Origin: Gammaproteobacteria bacterium | GTDB lineage: Bacteria; Pseudomonadota; Gammaproteobacteria; SZUA-229 | DNA length: 64,000 nt | Direction: 5' to 3' | Assembly: GCA_029881795.1 (NCBI GenBank) | Contig: JAOULX010000008.1 | Span: 1-64,000 of the forward strand | Shown: piece after piece, positions 1-9,950 of the stretch | How positions within the stretch are numbered: position 1 is the first letter of the stretch | Layout of the letters: each line of letters opens with the position of its first letter | Position numbers and translations under genes: made by a program | The notes under the pieces: model-generated | What the model was told of the DNA's origin: nothing | Seen by the model: the letters and a program-made list of their open reading frames with translations, nothing else | Database searches by the model: none

Positions 1-268
1 CCACGCCTTTAATCGCCAGATTGTCTGACTCGGTCGCTCCCGAGGTAAAAACGATTTCTTTCGGGTCGGCATTGAGTAAGGCCGCAACATGCGCCCGCGC
101 CTCGTTAACCGCGTTTTCTGCCGCCCAACCAAACCTGTGCGAACTCGAAGCCGGGTTACCAAAGGCCCCATCCGGCGTTAAGTACTGAATCATTTTTTCA
201 GCAACCCGCGGATCAACCGGGGTGGTGGCGGCATAGTCAAAGTAAATCGGTAAATTCAAATCAGACAC
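1..268 (-). CDS. iscS: Cysteine desulfurase IscS, N-terminal part (runs off the window)
   Basis: This is the first 89 codons of a PLP-dependent cysteine desulfurase that supplies sulfane sulfur for Fe-S cluster assembly on IscU. The translation begins [20 protein letters not shown] and continues with [12 protein letters not shown] and [16 protein letters not shown], the classic IscS N-terminus including the substrate/PLP region. No ATG lies upstream in frame, so GTG at 268 is chosen; it puts the start at the usual distance from the YFDYAATTP motif. The catalytic Cys and PLP lysine lie outside the window. It follows a second desulfurase gene after 31 bp and should be in the same isc operon under IscR control. 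Identity is secure; the exact start is less so. Confidence 0.9.
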   Translation of the reverse strand, partial: MSDLNLPIYFDYAATTPVDPRVAEKMIQYLTPDGAFGNPASSSHRFGWAAENAVNEARAHVAALLNADPKEIVFTSGATESDNLAIKGV

Positions 269-299
269 TCTCGATACCCTTATATTTTCTGGCTTAAAA

Positions 300-1448
300 T
301 TAACTTACATTCAAACTTAAGTTTGGCCGTAATGTTTCCAAGATTTCATTAATAGCTGATAAAAATCCATCTACCTCAGCCGAGTTGTTTTCAATACCAA
401 GACTCACACGGATAGCACCTGATCCGGTCAGGTCATCTATTCCCATTGCCTGTAAGACATGACTGGCTCTGACTTTGCTGCTGTGACAAGCCGAGCCGCT
501 CGAAACCGCAAAGCCTTTTTTGTCCAGTTGCATTAGCAAGGTTTCACCTTCAATGCCATCGATAGCAAATAAAGTGGTATTCGGTAAGCGCTTTTCATCT
601 TTTGCGAAAATCTTTACCGATGCTATCTGTGTCAGTCCTGCTTCAAGCTGTGACTGCATCTGGCTTAATAACTCCACCCGAGATTGCAGTGCTTGTTTTG
701 CCAGTTCGGCCGCCTTGCCAAATCCAACAATCGCAGCGATATTCTCTGTACCGCTACGCATATTCTTTTCCTGTCCGCCACCTACAATGATCGGATCAAT
801 CTCAATATTTTTATCAATGATCAGCGCACCTACACCACGCGGGCCGTACAGCTTGTGTGATGATAAAGTTAATAGCTGCACAGGTAGTTGTTTTAAATCA
901 ACTTCAATTTTGCCTGCGGCCTGTGAAGCGTCTGTGTGAAACCAGATATTGTGCTGCTGCGCGATATTTAACAACGGCTGCAGATCCTGAATCACACCGG
1001 TTTCATTATTTGCCAGCATTACCGATATCAGACGGGTATTATCATGTAATACCTGCTTTAACGCGGCGACTGTGACCTGCCCCTGGGCATTCACGTCTAT
1101 CATATCCAGCACGGTATTATCGAGAGCCTGCAGTCGTGCCGGCTCTATCACCGAAGAATGCTCGGTAGCTGCTATCGCCAGCGCTGCATTATGCCACTTT
1201 TTACAACTGCCAGATATTGCCAGATTATTTGCTTCGGTACCGCCGGAGGTAAATACAACCTGTGATGGTTCAGCGTTTACCAGTGCGGCAACCTGAACTC
1301 TGGCATCATCAATCGCCTGACGACTGAATCGACCATAACGATGCACACTGGAAGGGTTACCAATCGTCGTGGTTAAATACGGCAACATAACATCCAATAC
1401 TTCTGCTGGCATTGATGTGGTTGCATTATTATCCAGATATACCGGCAT
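300..1448 (-). CDS. NifS-like cysteine desulfurase, second copy in isc operon
   Basis: The protein has 382 residues and the full fold-type I PLP desulfurase pattern: LDNNATT at the N-terminus, [23 protein letters not shown], the PLP lysine motif [10 protein letters not shown], and the active-site loop [10 protein letters not shown] with its Cys near residue 318. It is clearly paralogous to the iscS fragment immediately downstream but not the same sequence. It lies between iscR (20 bp upstream) and iscS (31 bp downstream), all on the minus strand, so it is expected to be co-transcribed from the IscR-controlled promoter. Tandem nifS-like/iscS pairs behind iscR are known in several gammaproteobacteria. 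Whether this copy feeds IscU or another acceptor such as TusA cannot be told from sequence. Confidence 0.9.
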   Translation of the reverse strand: MPVYLDNNATTSMPAEVLDVMLPYLTTTIGNPSSVHRYGRFSRQAIDDARVQVAALVNAEPSQVVFTSGGTEANNLAISGSCKKWHNAALAIAATEHSSVIEPARLQALDNTVLDMIDVNAQGQVTVAALKQVLHDNTRLISVMLANNETGVIQDLQPLLNIAQQHNIWFHTDASQAAGKIEVDLKQLPVQLLTLSSHKLYGPRGVGALIIDKNIEIDPIIVGGGQEKNMRSGTENIAAIVGFGKAAELAKQALQSRVELLSQMQSQLEAGLTQIASVKIFAKDEKRLPNTTLFAIDGIEGETLLMQLDKKGFAVSSGSACHSSKVRASHVLQAMGIDDLTGSGAIRVSLGIENNSAEVDGFLSAINEILETLRPNLSLNVS

Positions 1449-1467
1449 GGTAGGATACGGCCTCTAA

Positions 1468-1938
1468 TCAGGCCTGCTGAATGCTGTTTATTTTTAACTC
1501 AAGCCGGTCATCCTGACGACATGCCGTTGCGGCTGTGTTCTTTTGCTGCATTAAATCGGCCAGTGAAATACCATCTAGAAACCCGTGAATTTTGTCACTT
1601 AACTCATCCCATAAATCATGGGTCAGACAGCGGGTTGTTCCCTGACAATACTCGCTGGAAGAACAGCCATTCGCGCGATAAGTTTCATCCACTGCAATAA
1701 TAATACTAACTATAGAAACTTGATCTGCCGGATTAGTGAGCCTATAACCGCCACCGGGACCACGGGTACTGCTGACAATAGTGTTTTTGCGCAATTTTGA
1801 AAATAATTGCTCAAGATAGGACAGCGATATTTTCTGACGTTCTGATATATCAGCCAGTGATACCGGGCCAGACTCCTGATGAAATGCCAGATCTAATACT
1901 GCTGTAACAGCATATCGACCCTTAGTCGTTAGTCGCAT
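1468..1938 (-). CDS. iscR: Fe-S cluster regulator IscR
   Basis: Rrf2-family transcription factor of 156 residues that senses Fe-S status and represses the isc operon when it carries a [2Fe-2S] cluster. The winged-helix N-terminus starts [20 protein letters not shown], and the three cluster cysteines appear in [19 protein letters not shown]. The track-style start at 1950 adds four residues and has no ribosome site; ATG at 1938 has GAGG six bases upstream and matches the family N-terminus, so I use 1938. The gene heads the isc operon (iscR, NifS-like, iscS). Its own promoter contains a type 1 IscR site (see 1966-1998), implying autorepression. The C-terminal tail after residue 140 is family-typical low conservation. 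Confidence 0.95.
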   Translation of the reverse strand: MRLTTKGRYAVTAVLDLAFHQESGPVSLADISERQKISLSYLEQLFSKLRKNTIVSSTRGPGGGYRLTNPADQVSIVSIIIAVDETYRANGCSSSEYCQGTTRCLTHDLWDELSDKIHGFLDGISLADLMQQKNTAATACRQDDRLELKINSIQQA

Positions 1939-1965
1939 AATAAACCTCATCGATTCAGGCGCGTG

Positions 1966-1998
1966 AGTATCCTATACCTGAGTAAATTGGTCAACTAC
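1966..1998 (-). promoter_or_regulatory. iscR operon promoter overlapped by a type 1 IscR operator
   Basis: Read on the minus strand, a -35 box TTGACC (1989-1994) and a -10 box GATACT (1966-1971) are separated by 17 bp. A 25-bp partly palindromic site at 1974-1998 reads GTAGTTGACC-AATTTACTC-AGGTAT and fits the Escherichia coli type 1 IscR consensus (ATAS-YYGACTR-www-YAGTCRRSTAT) closely. The operator covers the -35 and spacer, as in E. coli iscR, so [2Fe-2S]-IscR should block RNA polymerase here. Box assignment is by eye. Confidence 0.75.
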
Positions 1999-2045
1999 TA
2001 ACACGGAAATCAGGCTAATTGCTTATGTTTTAACGGGTTTAGAGT

Positions 2046-2855
2046 TTACTCAAGAGTCTCATCCTTTGCATCATCTACCTTGGGGCGAGCTTCAATCTCA
2101 CAGGGACCAATGCCAGGCAGCTGATCTATGTCCACTTCCAAGCCTAATTGCTTTAGTGATTTACACATATTTTCCATCTGTTTATCCATTAAATGAATAT
2201 GATCGAGCATATTATTGATCGCTGTAGCCACCGGATCCGGCATATCCTGTGTTGCACCGTAGGCATCAAAACCGAGCTTTTCTGCAAATTTTTCCCGTTG
2301 TTTCTGCTGTTCTACCGCTTTTTCTTTGTCTTCTTTTGAAATAATGGTTCTGCCCGGCACGCCAACTACCGTGGCTTCCTCTGGTACATCTTTAACAACG
2401 ACCGCATTGGAACCAATACGTGCTGCCATACCAACTGTAATTGGACCCAGTACTTTTGCCCCGGCTCCGACCACCACAAAGTCATTTAATGTCGGGTGAC
2501 GCTTGCCCTTACTCCATGATGTTCCACCCAGAGTGACACCATGATATATGGTGCAGTCATTTCCAATTTCAGCTGTTTCACCAATCACAACTCCCATGCC
2601 GTGATCGATGAAAAAACGACGGCCAATGGTGGCACCAGGATGAATCTCAATTCCGGTGAACAATCTGCCAATATTTGAAATAACTCGCGCCAGCCATTTC
2701 AATTTCCAGCGCCATAAAACATGGCTGACCCGGTGAATAAGAATCGCATGAATACCCGGATAGGTGGTTAATACTTCGAAAACATTGCGTGCTGCCGGGT
2801 CGCGTTCAAAAACACTGGCCATATCTTCTTTAATTGTTTTTATAAAATTAATCAC
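2046..2855 (-). CDS. cysE: Serine O-acetyltransferase CysE (short, EpsC/NifP-like type)
   Basis: Transfers acetyl from acetyl-CoA to L-serine, giving O-acetylserine, the precursor of cysteine. The 269-residue protein has a short helical N-terminus ([19 protein letters not shown]) and then the left-handed beta-helix hexapeptide repeats with [36 protein letters not shown] and ending at VGVPGR, followed by a roughly 90-residue tail that is longer than in many homologues. The start is GTG at 2855, giving the usual distance to FERDPAA; GGAA lies about 7 bases upstream. It stands directly before the iscR promoter on the same strand and 29 bp after the DUF2797 gene. cysE next to iscR is a recurrent arrangement linking cysteine supply to Fe-S assembly. 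Confidence 0.92.
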   Translation of the reverse strand: MINFIKTIKEDMASVFERDPAARNVFEVLTTYPGIHAILIHRVSHVLWRWKLKWLARVISNIGRLFTGIEIHPGATIGRRFFIDHGMGVVIGETAEIGNDCTIYHGVTLGGTSWSKGKRHPTLNDFVVVGAGAKVLGPITVGMAARIGSNAVVVKDVPEEATVVGVPGRTIISKEDKEKAVEQQKQREKFAEKLGFDAYGATQDMPDPVATAINNMLDHIHLMDKQMENMCKSLKQLGLEVDIDQLPGIGPCEIEARPKVDDAKDETLE

Positions 2856-2884
2856 TTAATCATTCCATCGTAAAAACAGTCTGC

Positions 2885-3724
2885 CTAATCGTGCTGCAGA
2901 GCAACATGGTAACCACTAAATTTGCGAATATTCAGCACCCCACTATCCAAAATTAGGTACTGTCCTTTTATGCCTTTTAACACACCACTTATCTCTGGCG
3001 TTTTGTCAAAATTGTATGATTTAACTTTTTCCGGGTAATCAAGTACCGGATAATTAATATCGACCAGCGTATTATCCGTTAATGCCGTCAGTGCCCGCTC
3101 ACCGTGTTGCTGTTTCAGCGCTGCTATCTCGTCTGCACAAGTTTGCATAATTTCATCACGGTATTTTATCAGATCGATTTCTTCGGCAATACCCTTTAGC
3201 ATTTTACGCCAATCTGTACGGTCTGAAACGTGCTTTTTAATAATAACTTCAAGCAAACCTGACATCAGTCTGTCTTTAACTTCAAAAATAGCCAAAGCCT
3301 GCACCGCACCTTGATCCATCCATCGCGTAGGTATCTGTGTGCCTCTTGTGATGCCGACTTTGATACCGGAAGAATTTGCCAGATATACATAGTGTTTTTG
3401 CATGCAATGATCATCCGCCCAGCTACTATCACGACAGGTACCCGCTGCATAATGACAGGTCTCAGGTTTCATTATACACATATCACATTCAGGTAAAGTC
3501 TTCATACACATATAACAGTGCCCCTGACTGTAGCTTTTTTTTGTTTTCGCGCCACAGGAAATGCAATTAATCTCGTTTTGAAATGAAATCTTAATACTCT
3601 TACCGATTAAATTATTCATATCAATATATTCAGTAGTGGAATTATCCGTCTGAACCAGAGGCAACTGGTATTCAACGGTATCCGCAAGCTGCGTTTTCAT
3701 TTTACGTAATTTACCTTGCATCAT
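2885..3724 (-). CDS. DUF2797 family protein, cysteine-rich N-terminal half
   Basis: The protein has 279 residues. Residues about 54-110 hold a dense set of cysteines: CISC, CYMC, CDMC, a lone C before HYAAGTC, and C in DDHCMQKHYVYL, which suggests a zinc or Fe-S binding region. The following segment (YLANSSGIKVGITRG, then PTRWMDQGA) is the recognisable DUF2797 signature and resembles a GIY-YIG-like core by eye. Function is unknown. It lies between an aminotransferase (11 bp upstream) and cysE (29 bp downstream) and so may be co-expressed with cysteine/Fe-S genes. ATG at 3724 is used; a second ATG follows immediately. Family assignment is from memory of the conserved segments, not from a search. 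Confidence 0.75.
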   Translation of the reverse strand: MMQGKLRKMKTQLADTVEYQLPLVQTDNSTTEYIDMNNLIGKSIKISFQNEINCISCGAKTKKSYSQGHCYMCMKTLPECDMCIMKPETCHYAAGTCRDSSWADDHCMQKHYVYLANSSGIKVGITRGTQIPTRWMDQGAVQALAIFEVKDRLMSGLLEVIIKKHVSDRTDWRKMLKGIAEEIDLIKYRDEIMQTCADEIAALKQQHGERALTALTDNTLVDINYPVLDYPEKVKSYNFDKTPEISGVLKGIKGQYLILDSGVLNIRKFSGYHVALQHD

Positions 3725-3735
3725 CCGTAGTACCC

Positions 3736-4899
3736 TTATAAATAATCTTTGATATATTTTTCAATTCGCGCCACACCCTGCTCAAGCACACTAACAGGTT
3801 GTGTATATGCAAAACGCAAATGCGCGGCTGCTTTATAGCTGCCAAAATCTTTACCCGGTGTCACAGCCACGCCGGCTTTTTCTAATAACTGAGCAGACAA
3901 TTCAAAACTGTCATTTGATAAGGCCGTACAATCCGCATAGATATAAAAAGCCCCCTGTGGCACATCTAAAATTTTAAATCCAAGTCGCCGTAACTCAGCC
4001 AGCAGATAATCTCTGCGCTGCTTAAACTCATCCCGCCTTGCCTGCATAACGCTCATTGATTCAGTCGAAAACGCTTCCAATGCAGCGTACTGAGCTATCG
4101 TTGACGGTGCCAAAAAAATATTCTGCGAGACCCGATCAATAGCATCAACCATTTCCTCCGGCACCACCATCCAACCCAGCCGCCAGCCGGTCATTCCGAA
4201 ATATTTAGAGAAACTATTTATCACAATTATTTCGTCTGAAAGTGTTAACGCGGTATAGTTTTCAGCATCGTAGACCAGCCCCTGATATATCTCATCAACA
4301 ATAAGCATGGCGTGATGTTTGTCGACATCATCAATCAGACTTTGCATCGCGTCTTTGCCAATACAATTCCCGGTCGGATTCGATGGCGTAGCAATCATTA
4401 ACGCGACCGTCTGTTCCGTCCAGTATTGCTCAAGTCGTTGCGGTGTTAACTGAAACAGACTCTCGGCATCGACCGGAACGCTGACCGCTTTACCTTCAAA
4501 CAGCCTGACCATATGACGATTACAGGGATAACCCGGATCAGCCAGCAGAACTTCACTATTCGGATTAACCAGAACAGCCAGCGCCAGTTGCAACGCACCA
4601 GATGCACCCGGTGTAATAATTATTCGTCTGGGGCTGAGTTCAAGATTAAATTCAGACTGATAGTAGTGCGCGATCTTCTGCCGCAACTCGGGTAAACCCA
4701 GTGCCGGTGTATAATGTGTTTTTTCATCACTTAGTGATTGCTGACCGGCTCTGATGACAGACTGCGGAGTAGGAAAATCAGGTTCACCAATTTCCATATG
4801 AATAACAGAAGAACCCTGTGCTTCCAGCTCACGGGCACGGGCCAGTAAGTCCATTACAAAAAAAGGCTGAATTTCCTGCAGACGATCAGCCAGCTTCAT
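3736..4899 (-). CDS. Class I/II pyridoxal-phosphate aminotransferase
   Basis: This 387-residue fold-type I aminotransferase has the expected landmarks: MEIGEPDFPTPQ near residue 36, the PLP-phosphate region TPGASGALQLALAVL, ATPSNPTGN, the Asp/Tyr pair VDEIYQGLVYD, the Schiff-base lysine in INSFSKYFGMTGWRLGW, and an arginine for the substrate carboxylate in LRFAYTQP. It is closest in style to AspC/AlaA-type enzymes acting on alanine, aspartate or aromatic amino acids; the substrate cannot be assigned. It is the first gene of a minus-strand run (aminotransferase, DUF2797, cysE) and is divergent from the M23 peptidase gene across 141 bp. Confidence 0.88.
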   Translation of the reverse strand: MKLADRLQEIQPFFVMDLLARARELEAQGSSVIHMEIGEPDFPTPQSVIRAGQQSLSDEKTHYTPALGLPELRQKIAHYYQSEFNLELSPRRIIITPGASGALQLALAVLVNPNSEVLLADPGYPCNRHMVRLFEGKAVSVPVDAESLFQLTPQRLEQYWTEQTVALMIATPSNPTGNCIGKDAMQSLIDDVDKHHAMLIVDEIYQGLVYDAENYTALTLSDEIIVINSFSKYFGMTGWRLGWMVVPEEMVDAIDRVSQNIFLAPSTIAQYAALEAFSTESMSVMQARRDEFKQRRDYLLAELRRLGFKILDVPQGAFYIYADCTALSNDSFELSAQLLEKAGVAVTPGKDFGSYKAAAHLRFAYTQPVSVLEQGVARIEKYIKDYL

Positions 4900-5040
4900 T
4901 TATTTACCCGCATTAACTTAAAATCATGAAGCCTGAATTTTAACATAGCTGATAGTATCATTTTGATTATTTTTATTAACATCTAAACATTTTTAGCTCT
5001 GTCACTGGCACAAGCACAGCAAACAATTTATGATTCCGCC

Positions 5041-5874
5041 ATGAAAAAATTATTTTACCTCAGCTTAGCCGCCAGCTTATATTTTCATCTCGCTACAACA
5101 CTGGCTTTCCCGCTACACCAGCCAGTGCCCGGAGGGACGGCTATCATTGAATTATCCAGTGCAGACACAACACAACCAACAGCCTTTTATAAAAACCAAA
5201 GAGTCGCCGTGCATAAACACGACGGCGCCTGGTATGCCCTGATCGGCATTTCCCTGAATACTAAACCCGGTCGTTACATCGTCAGCTATCAGTTTGATGA
5301 CAACAAACTCTATCAACACAGCTTTGATATCAAAAATAAAACCTATAAAGCTCAATATCTTAACGTTAAAAACAAACGCAAGGTAAACCCTACTGCTGAG
5401 GATATGAAGCGCATTGTCAAAGAACGCGCAATCAAAACTGCTGCCAAAAATACCTGGAGTGAGCAGACTATACAAACCGAGTTTGTTCGCCCTGTTGACG
5501 GTCGCATCAGCAGTATTTTTGGTCTGAGACGATTTTTTAACCAGCAAGCCCGGCGACCACACTCTGGTTTAGATATTGCAGCCGCACAAGGCACTCCGGT
5601 AAAAGCGATTGCCGATGGCAGAGTCATAGAAACCGCAGATTTTTTCTTCAGCGGTAATATGATCTATCTTGACCATGGTCAGGGTGTGATTTCACTCTAT
5701 GCGCATCTTTACAAAACTCACGTAAAACCTGGACAACATGTTAAGCAGGGTGAAATCATTGGTGAAGTTGGTGAAACCGGCCGTGTTACCGGCCCGCACC
5801 TGCATTTAAGCCTGTTACTCAATCGTACCGCTGTTGATCCGGAGCACTGGCTACCGGCAACAAAACCGCAGTAA
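5041..5874 (+). CDS. Exported M23 family peptidoglycan metallopeptidase
   Basis: The 277-residue protein starts with a Sec signal peptide (MKKLFYLSLAASLYFHLATT, cleavage likely near LAF). Residues about 25-110 form a small beta-rich domain of the kind found before LytM domains, and residues 150-275 are the M23 catalytic domain. Zinc ligands are H174 and D178 (HSGLDIA) and the second His of HLHLS (H255); H222 (YAHL) is catalytic. All are present, so it should be an active endopeptidase on peptide cross-links in the periplasm. There is no LysM domain. It is transcribed alone, divergent from the aminotransferase and 107 bp before infA. Confidence 0.9.
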   Translation: MKKLFYLSLAASLYFHLATTLAFPLHQPVPGGTAIIELSSADTTQPTAFYKNQRVAVHKHDGAWYALIGISLNTKPGRYIVSYQFDDNKLYQHSFDIKNKTYKAQYLNVKNKRKVNPTAEDMKRIVKERAIKTAAKNTWSEQTIQTEFVRPVDGRISSIFGLRRFFNQQARRPHSGLDIAAAQGTPVKAIADGRVIETADFFFSGNMIYLDHGQGVISLYAHLYKTHVKPGQHVKQGEIIGEVGETGRVTGPHLHLSLLLNRTAVDPEHWLPATKPQ

Positions 5875-5981
5875 TTTAATTTAATTTTAGCTTTTAGCCT
5901 CCTTTTAGCGCAATTAACTTGCGTATTCGTGTGATTTATCGATAATGGAGCCGCTAAATTTTAATATAACTCAGGTATACA

Positions 5982-6200
5982 ATGGCAAAAGAAGAAGCGA
6001 TACAAATGGAGGGTACGGTTATCGAGACCCTGCCTAACACCACCTTTAAAGTAGAATTGGAGAACGGTCACGTTGTGAACGCTCATATTTCTGGTCGTAT
6101 GCGTAAAAACTATATCCGCATCATGACAGGTGACAAAGTAACTATTGAATTAACACCTTACGATCTCACTAAAGGCCGCATCGTTTATCGTAGCAAATAA
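5982..6200 (+). CDS. infA: Translation initiation factor IF-1
   Basis: A 72-residue OB-fold protein that binds the ribosomal A site during initiation. The sequence [19 protein letters not shown], followed by [20 protein letters not shown] and ending GRIVYRSK, is diagnostic and full length. It lies next to clpA with convergent orientation, the common clpS-clpA-infA neighbourhood of gammaproteobacteria. Confidence 0.98.
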   Translation: MAKEEAIQMEGTVIETLPNTTFKVELENGHVVNAHISGRMRKNYIRIMTGDKVTIELTPYDLTKGRIVYRSK

Positions 6201-6228
6201 TTTGCGCTATCTGCCTTAAAAATTCCAT

Positions 6229-6260
6229 AAAAAAGCCAGTATCAATCACTGGCTTTTTTT
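6229..6260. terminator. Bidirectional intrinsic terminator between infA and clpA
   Basis: A-tract, stem AGCCAGT, loop ATCAATC, stem ACTGGCT and T-tract. It serves the convergent infA (plus) and clpA (minus). Confidence 0.9.
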
Positions 6261-6282
6261 ATGGATACGAAAAGTTATGAAA

Positions 6283-8547
6283 CTAACTGACAACCTCTTC
6301 TTTAACTGGCAGCTCCAGTTTCAAGCCTTCTGAATCGGTCGTGATTTTTACTTCGCCGCCTTTATTCAATGAACCAAACAACAGCTCATCAGCCAAAGGC
6401 GTACGAATTTTATCCTGAATCAATCGTGCCATCGGACGAGCTCCCATTTTAGGATCATAGCCATTTTCAGCAAGCCATTCTCTGGCCAGCTCATCAACAA
6501 TCAGTGAGACCTTCTTCTGCTCCAGCTGATGCTCCAATTCAATGATGAATTTATCAACCACGTTGGCAATATTACGGCGATCCAGCGCATTAAACTGAAC
6601 AATCGCATCAAGCCTGTTTCTGAACTCCGGTGTGAAACTGCGTTTAATTTCTTCCATCGCATCTGTTTCATGCGTTTGTTCCATAAAGCCAAGCGTACGA
6701 CGACTGATAAGCTGCGCACCGGCATTACTGGTCATGATGATGATTGTGTTTCTGAAATCAGTTTTACGACCATTACTATCAGTTAACGTCCCATGATCCA
6801 TGATCTGCAATAGCAGATTGAACACTTCAGGATGAGCTTTTTCAATTTCGTCCAGCAACAGTACCGAATGCGGATTTTTATTAATCGCTTCTGTCAGCAA
6901 ACCACCCTGATCAAAACCCACATAACCCGGAGGAGCACCTATTAATCTTGATACGGTATGACGCTCCATATACTCTGACATATCAAAACGAATCAATTCC
7001 ACGCCCATGGCTTTAGCCAACTGCTTGCTGACCTCGGTTTTACCGACTCCGGTCGGTCCTGCAAACAAAAATGAGCCAATCGGTTTATCTGGACTGCCTA
7101 AACCTGAACGCGACATCTTGATAGCCGACGTCATTCGATCAATAGCTTCGTCCTGACCAAACACCACCAACTTAAGATTACGATCCAGCTTGAACAACAC
7201 ATCAGTATCCGAGGCAGAGATGGTTTTTGGCGGTATCCGGGCAATTTGTGCCACGATATGCTCGATATCCGTTACCGAAATAGATTTGGTTTTGCCCGCT
7301 TCCGAGTCTTTAGCTTTAACGCGGCGACTGGCACCTGCCTCATCGATAATATCAATCGCTTTATCGGGCAAAAAGCGATCGGTAATAAATCGATCCGATA
7401 ACTCTGCCGCCGCTTTTAATGCATTAAGACTATATTTAACATCATGGTGTTCTTCAAAGCGTGACTTTAAGCCTTTTAGAATATCGATGGTTTCAGGAAC
7501 AGTCGGTTCATTTACGTCAATTTTTTGGAAGCGTCTGGCCAGCGCATGATCTTTCTCAAAAATACCGCGATATTCCTGGTATGTGGTCGAACCCAGGCAA
7601 CGCAGCTCACCATTAGCCAGCATCGGTTTAATTAAATTCGATGCATCCATGACTCCACCTGATGCTGAGCCAGCACCAATAATGGTATGAATTTCGTCGA
7701 TAAACAAAATAGCATGTTCGTCTTTTTTCAGTTGTTTGAGAATACCTTTCAGGCGTTTTTCAAAATCCCCCCGGTATTTGGTACCTGCGACCAGTGCACC
7801 CAGATCTAACGCATAGATCGTACTTTCTGCTAATACAGCAGGCACTTCTTTATCGACAATCTTTTTAGCCAGGCCTTCTGCAATGGCTGTTTTACCAACG
7901 CCAGATTCACCAACAAATAACGGATTGTTTTTACGACGTCGGCATAAAATCTGCACCGTACGTTCAACTTCATAATCACGGCCAATTAATGGATCGATTT
8001 TACCCTGCATAGCTTTGGCATTGAGATTCGTAGCAAACTGTTCCAGCGGCTGTTCGCTGCTGGCTTCGCCAGTGTCATCATCAGCACCCGACAAATCATG
8101 ATCGCTGTCTTCATTAATACGTGAAATACCATGGGAGATATAATTGACGATATCTAGACGGGTTATATTGTTTTGATTTAATAAGTAAACAGCCTGAGAT
8201 TCCTGTTCACCGAAAATTGCGACCAGCACATTGGCACCGGTGACTTCTTTTTTTCCCGATGACTGCACATGAAACACGGCGCGCTGAAGTACCCGCTGAA
8301 AGCCGAGTGTCGGCTGCACTTCTCTATCCAGTCCGTCTTCAAGCTGAGGCGTGCTTTCCATCAGATAAGATCTGAGATCACCACGCAGACTGTCAAAATT
8401 GACACCGCATGCTTTTAGTACGTTGTTGGCCGAACTGTTATCCAGCAGAGCTAATAACAAATGCTCTACGGTTATAAATTCATGTCTCTTTTCACGTGCT
8501 TCTTTAAAAGCCTGGTTGAGTGACTCTTCTAACTCTTTACTCAACAT
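6283..8547 (-). CDS. clpA: ATP-dependent Clp protease ATP-binding subunit ClpA
   Basis: AAA+ unfoldase that feeds substrates, including N-degron proteins delivered by ClpS, to ClpP. The 754-residue protein has the Clp-N repeat domain (residues 1-145), a first AAA domain with Walker [14 protein letters not shown] and Walker [10 protein letters not shown], and a second AAA domain with [13 protein letters not shown] and [12 protein letters not shown], then the D2-small domain. There is no long middle coiled coil, which separates it from ClpB and ClpC. The ClpP-docking loop appears as IGF-like LGFMEQT near residue 617. It follows clpS after 55 bp and is probably co-transcribed with it. Confidence 0.97.
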   Translation of the reverse strand: MLSKELEESLNQAFKEAREKRHEFITVEHLLLALLDNSSANNVLKACGVNFDSLRGDLRSYLMESTPQLEDGLDREVQPTLGFQRVLQRAVFHVQSSGKKEVTGANVLVAIFGEQESQAVYLLNQNNITRLDIVNYISHGISRINEDSDHDLSGADDDTGEASSEQPLEQFATNLNAKAMQGKIDPLIGRDYEVERTVQILCRRRKNNPLFVGESGVGKTAIAEGLAKKIVDKEVPAVLAESTIYALDLGALVAGTKYRGDFEKRLKGILKQLKKDEHAILFIDEIHTIIGAGSASGGVMDASNLIKPMLANGELRCLGSTTYQEYRGIFEKDHALARRFQKIDVNEPTVPETIDILKGLKSRFEEHHDVKYSLNALKAAAELSDRFITDRFLPDKAIDIIDEAGASRRVKAKDSEAGKTKSISVTDIEHIVAQIARIPPKTISASDTDVLFKLDRNLKLVVFGQDEAIDRMTSAIKMSRSGLGSPDKPIGSFLFAGPTGVGKTEVSKQLAKAMGVELIRFDMSEYMERHTVSRLIGAPPGYVGFDQGGLLTEAINKNPHSVLLLDEIEKAHPEVFNLLLQIMDHGTLTDSNGRKTDFRNTIIIMTSNAGAQLISRRTLGFMEQTHETDAMEEIKRSFTPEFRNRLDAIVQFNALDRRNIANVVDKFIIELEHQLEQKKVSLIVDELAREWLAENGYDPKMGARPMARLIQDKIRTPLADELLFGSLNKGGEVKITTDSEGLKLELPVKEEVVS

Positions 8548-8602
8548 ATCTACTGCCTCATTAATGACTTTCGAAGCCCCTGTTAAAAAGCCTCATTTCA
8601 AA

Positions 8603-8926
8603 TTAATCTTCTTCCATTGAACACATTAATGGGTGCTGATTTTGACGAGAATACTCATTGACTTGTACCACTTTCGTCTCGGCAATATCTTTACTGAACA
8701 CGCCACAAATACCTTTTCCTTTAGTATGAACCATCATCATGACCTGTACCGCAGATTCTCTATCCATTCTAAAGAATGACTGCAACACCTGAATCACGAA
8801 TTCCATTGGCGTAAAATCATCGTTAATTAAAACTACTTTATAGCGTTTTGGTGGTTTTAACTTCGGCTTAGCCTCTTCCAGCGCCAAGTCATCATCATGA
8901 CCAATATCAATTTCTTTATCACTCAT
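8603..8926 (-). CDS. clpS: ClpA adaptor ClpS
   Basis: A 107-residue adaptor that recognises N-end-rule substrates and hands them to ClpA. The core [20 protein letters not shown], with the ligand-binding [10 protein letters not shown] segment and the helix [20 protein letters not shown], is complete; the N-terminal extension is flexible and acidic as usual. It is the first gene of clpS-clpA. The 243 bp upstream (to the TauE-type gene) should hold its promoter; I did not find a convincing -35/-10 pair. Confidence 0.97.
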   Translation of the reverse strand: MSDKEIDIGHDDDLALEEAKPKLKPPKRYKVVLINDDFTPMEFVIQVLQSFFRMDRESAVQVMMMVHTKGKGICGVFSKDIAETKVVQVNEYSRQNQHPLMCSMEED

Positions 8927-9169
8927 ACTCTATACTTCAAGTGTAGTTTATAGTTCAGGTTTTCAAGTACAAATTTGAGTATTTCATCAAATATTTTTAC
9001 ATATTGGCAATCATTGAATTACCAAGATCAGGCCTGTCTGACTGGTTAGCAGTACAGACCAAAAATACCAGACCATCCAGCATTATTTTACTGCCTATTG
9101 ACGGTCTATTTTACCATAACAGCCGCGCGTGTTAGTCCTGTATTTATTAATGAATTAACCCAAATACGC

Positions 9170-9907
9170 TTATTTAAAGAACAATACCAGACCAGAGCCT
9201 AATAAAATCAGGCTGATAATCTGATTAAAGCGCTGTTTACTGATTCTCAGGTGAATACGATGACCGAGATACAGGCCGACTAATAACACGGGTATGCCTG
9301 CTACGGCCATCGTCAGGACATCAGCTGCATAAAAACCACTGATACTATAAGCACTGATACGAATAGCACCATCAAACATAAAAATAAAAACGATGGTGGC
9401 ACGAAAAGCGGATTTATTAAGCCGACGTAACCTGAGGTAGGCCACATAAAAAGGCCCACCTGTACCAAACAAGGCTCCTACCAGACCAGCAAAAAACCCA
9501 GCTGGTGCTGCCCATAACGGATTAGTCATCGCGCTTGATTCTGCCCGCAATGATATCAGTGCGTATGATATGACAAATAGTGCCAGCGCCTTATTTAACC
9601 AGTATAAATCCAGCTGCTGAAACAACCAGATAGCCAGCATCACACCGAGCACAGAAAATGGTAGCACCCGCAGACAGTCTCGCCAGACGACATTCCGCCG
9701 GTACTGATAGGCCTGTATTAATGTACCGGTATAACTGATCAATCCTAGTAACGGTACCACCAGAGTTAATGGCGCTACCAGCGTCAGTAAAGGCACGGCT
9801 AATAAACCGGAGCCGAAACCAGCGACTCCTTTTATGATATAGGCCAGTAACAGCACCAAGGCCATATACAGCAACTGGGCTGTCCCTATGGATTCAATTA
9901 ACGACAT
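9170..9907 (-). CDS. TauE/SafE (TSUP) family membrane exporter
   Basis: The 245-residue protein is hydrophobic throughout, with about eight membrane helices and the family repeat features GVAGFGSGLLAVPLL near the N-terminus and GLVGALFGTGGPFYVAYL in the second half. The family moves sulfonates, sulfite or other sulfur-containing organic anions, but members are diverse and the substrate here is unknown. It is the last gene of the run ending mtnA (43 bp upstream), so a link with methylthio or sulfur metabolism is possible but unproven. Confidence 0.85.
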   Translation of the reverse strand: MSLIESIGTAQLLYMALVLLLAYIIKGVAGFGSGLLAVPLLTLVAPLTLVVPLLGLISYTGTLIQAYQYRRNVVWRDCLRVLPFSVLGVMLAIWLFQQLDLYWLNKALALFVISYALISLRAESSAMTNPLWAAPAGFFAGLVGALFGTGGPFYVAYLRLRRLNKSAFRATIVFIFMFDGAIRISAYSISGFYAADVLTMAVAGIPVLLVGLYLGHRIHLRISKQRFNQIISLILLGSGLVLFFK

Positions 9908-9950
9908 AAAGCTAATACAACACGTTGAAAATCAAGAAATAAAGCTTCGT

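Noticed and set aside
7190-7549. 119-codon plus-strand frame within clpA
   Set aside because: Antisense shadow of a conserved clpA region; translation has no family features.
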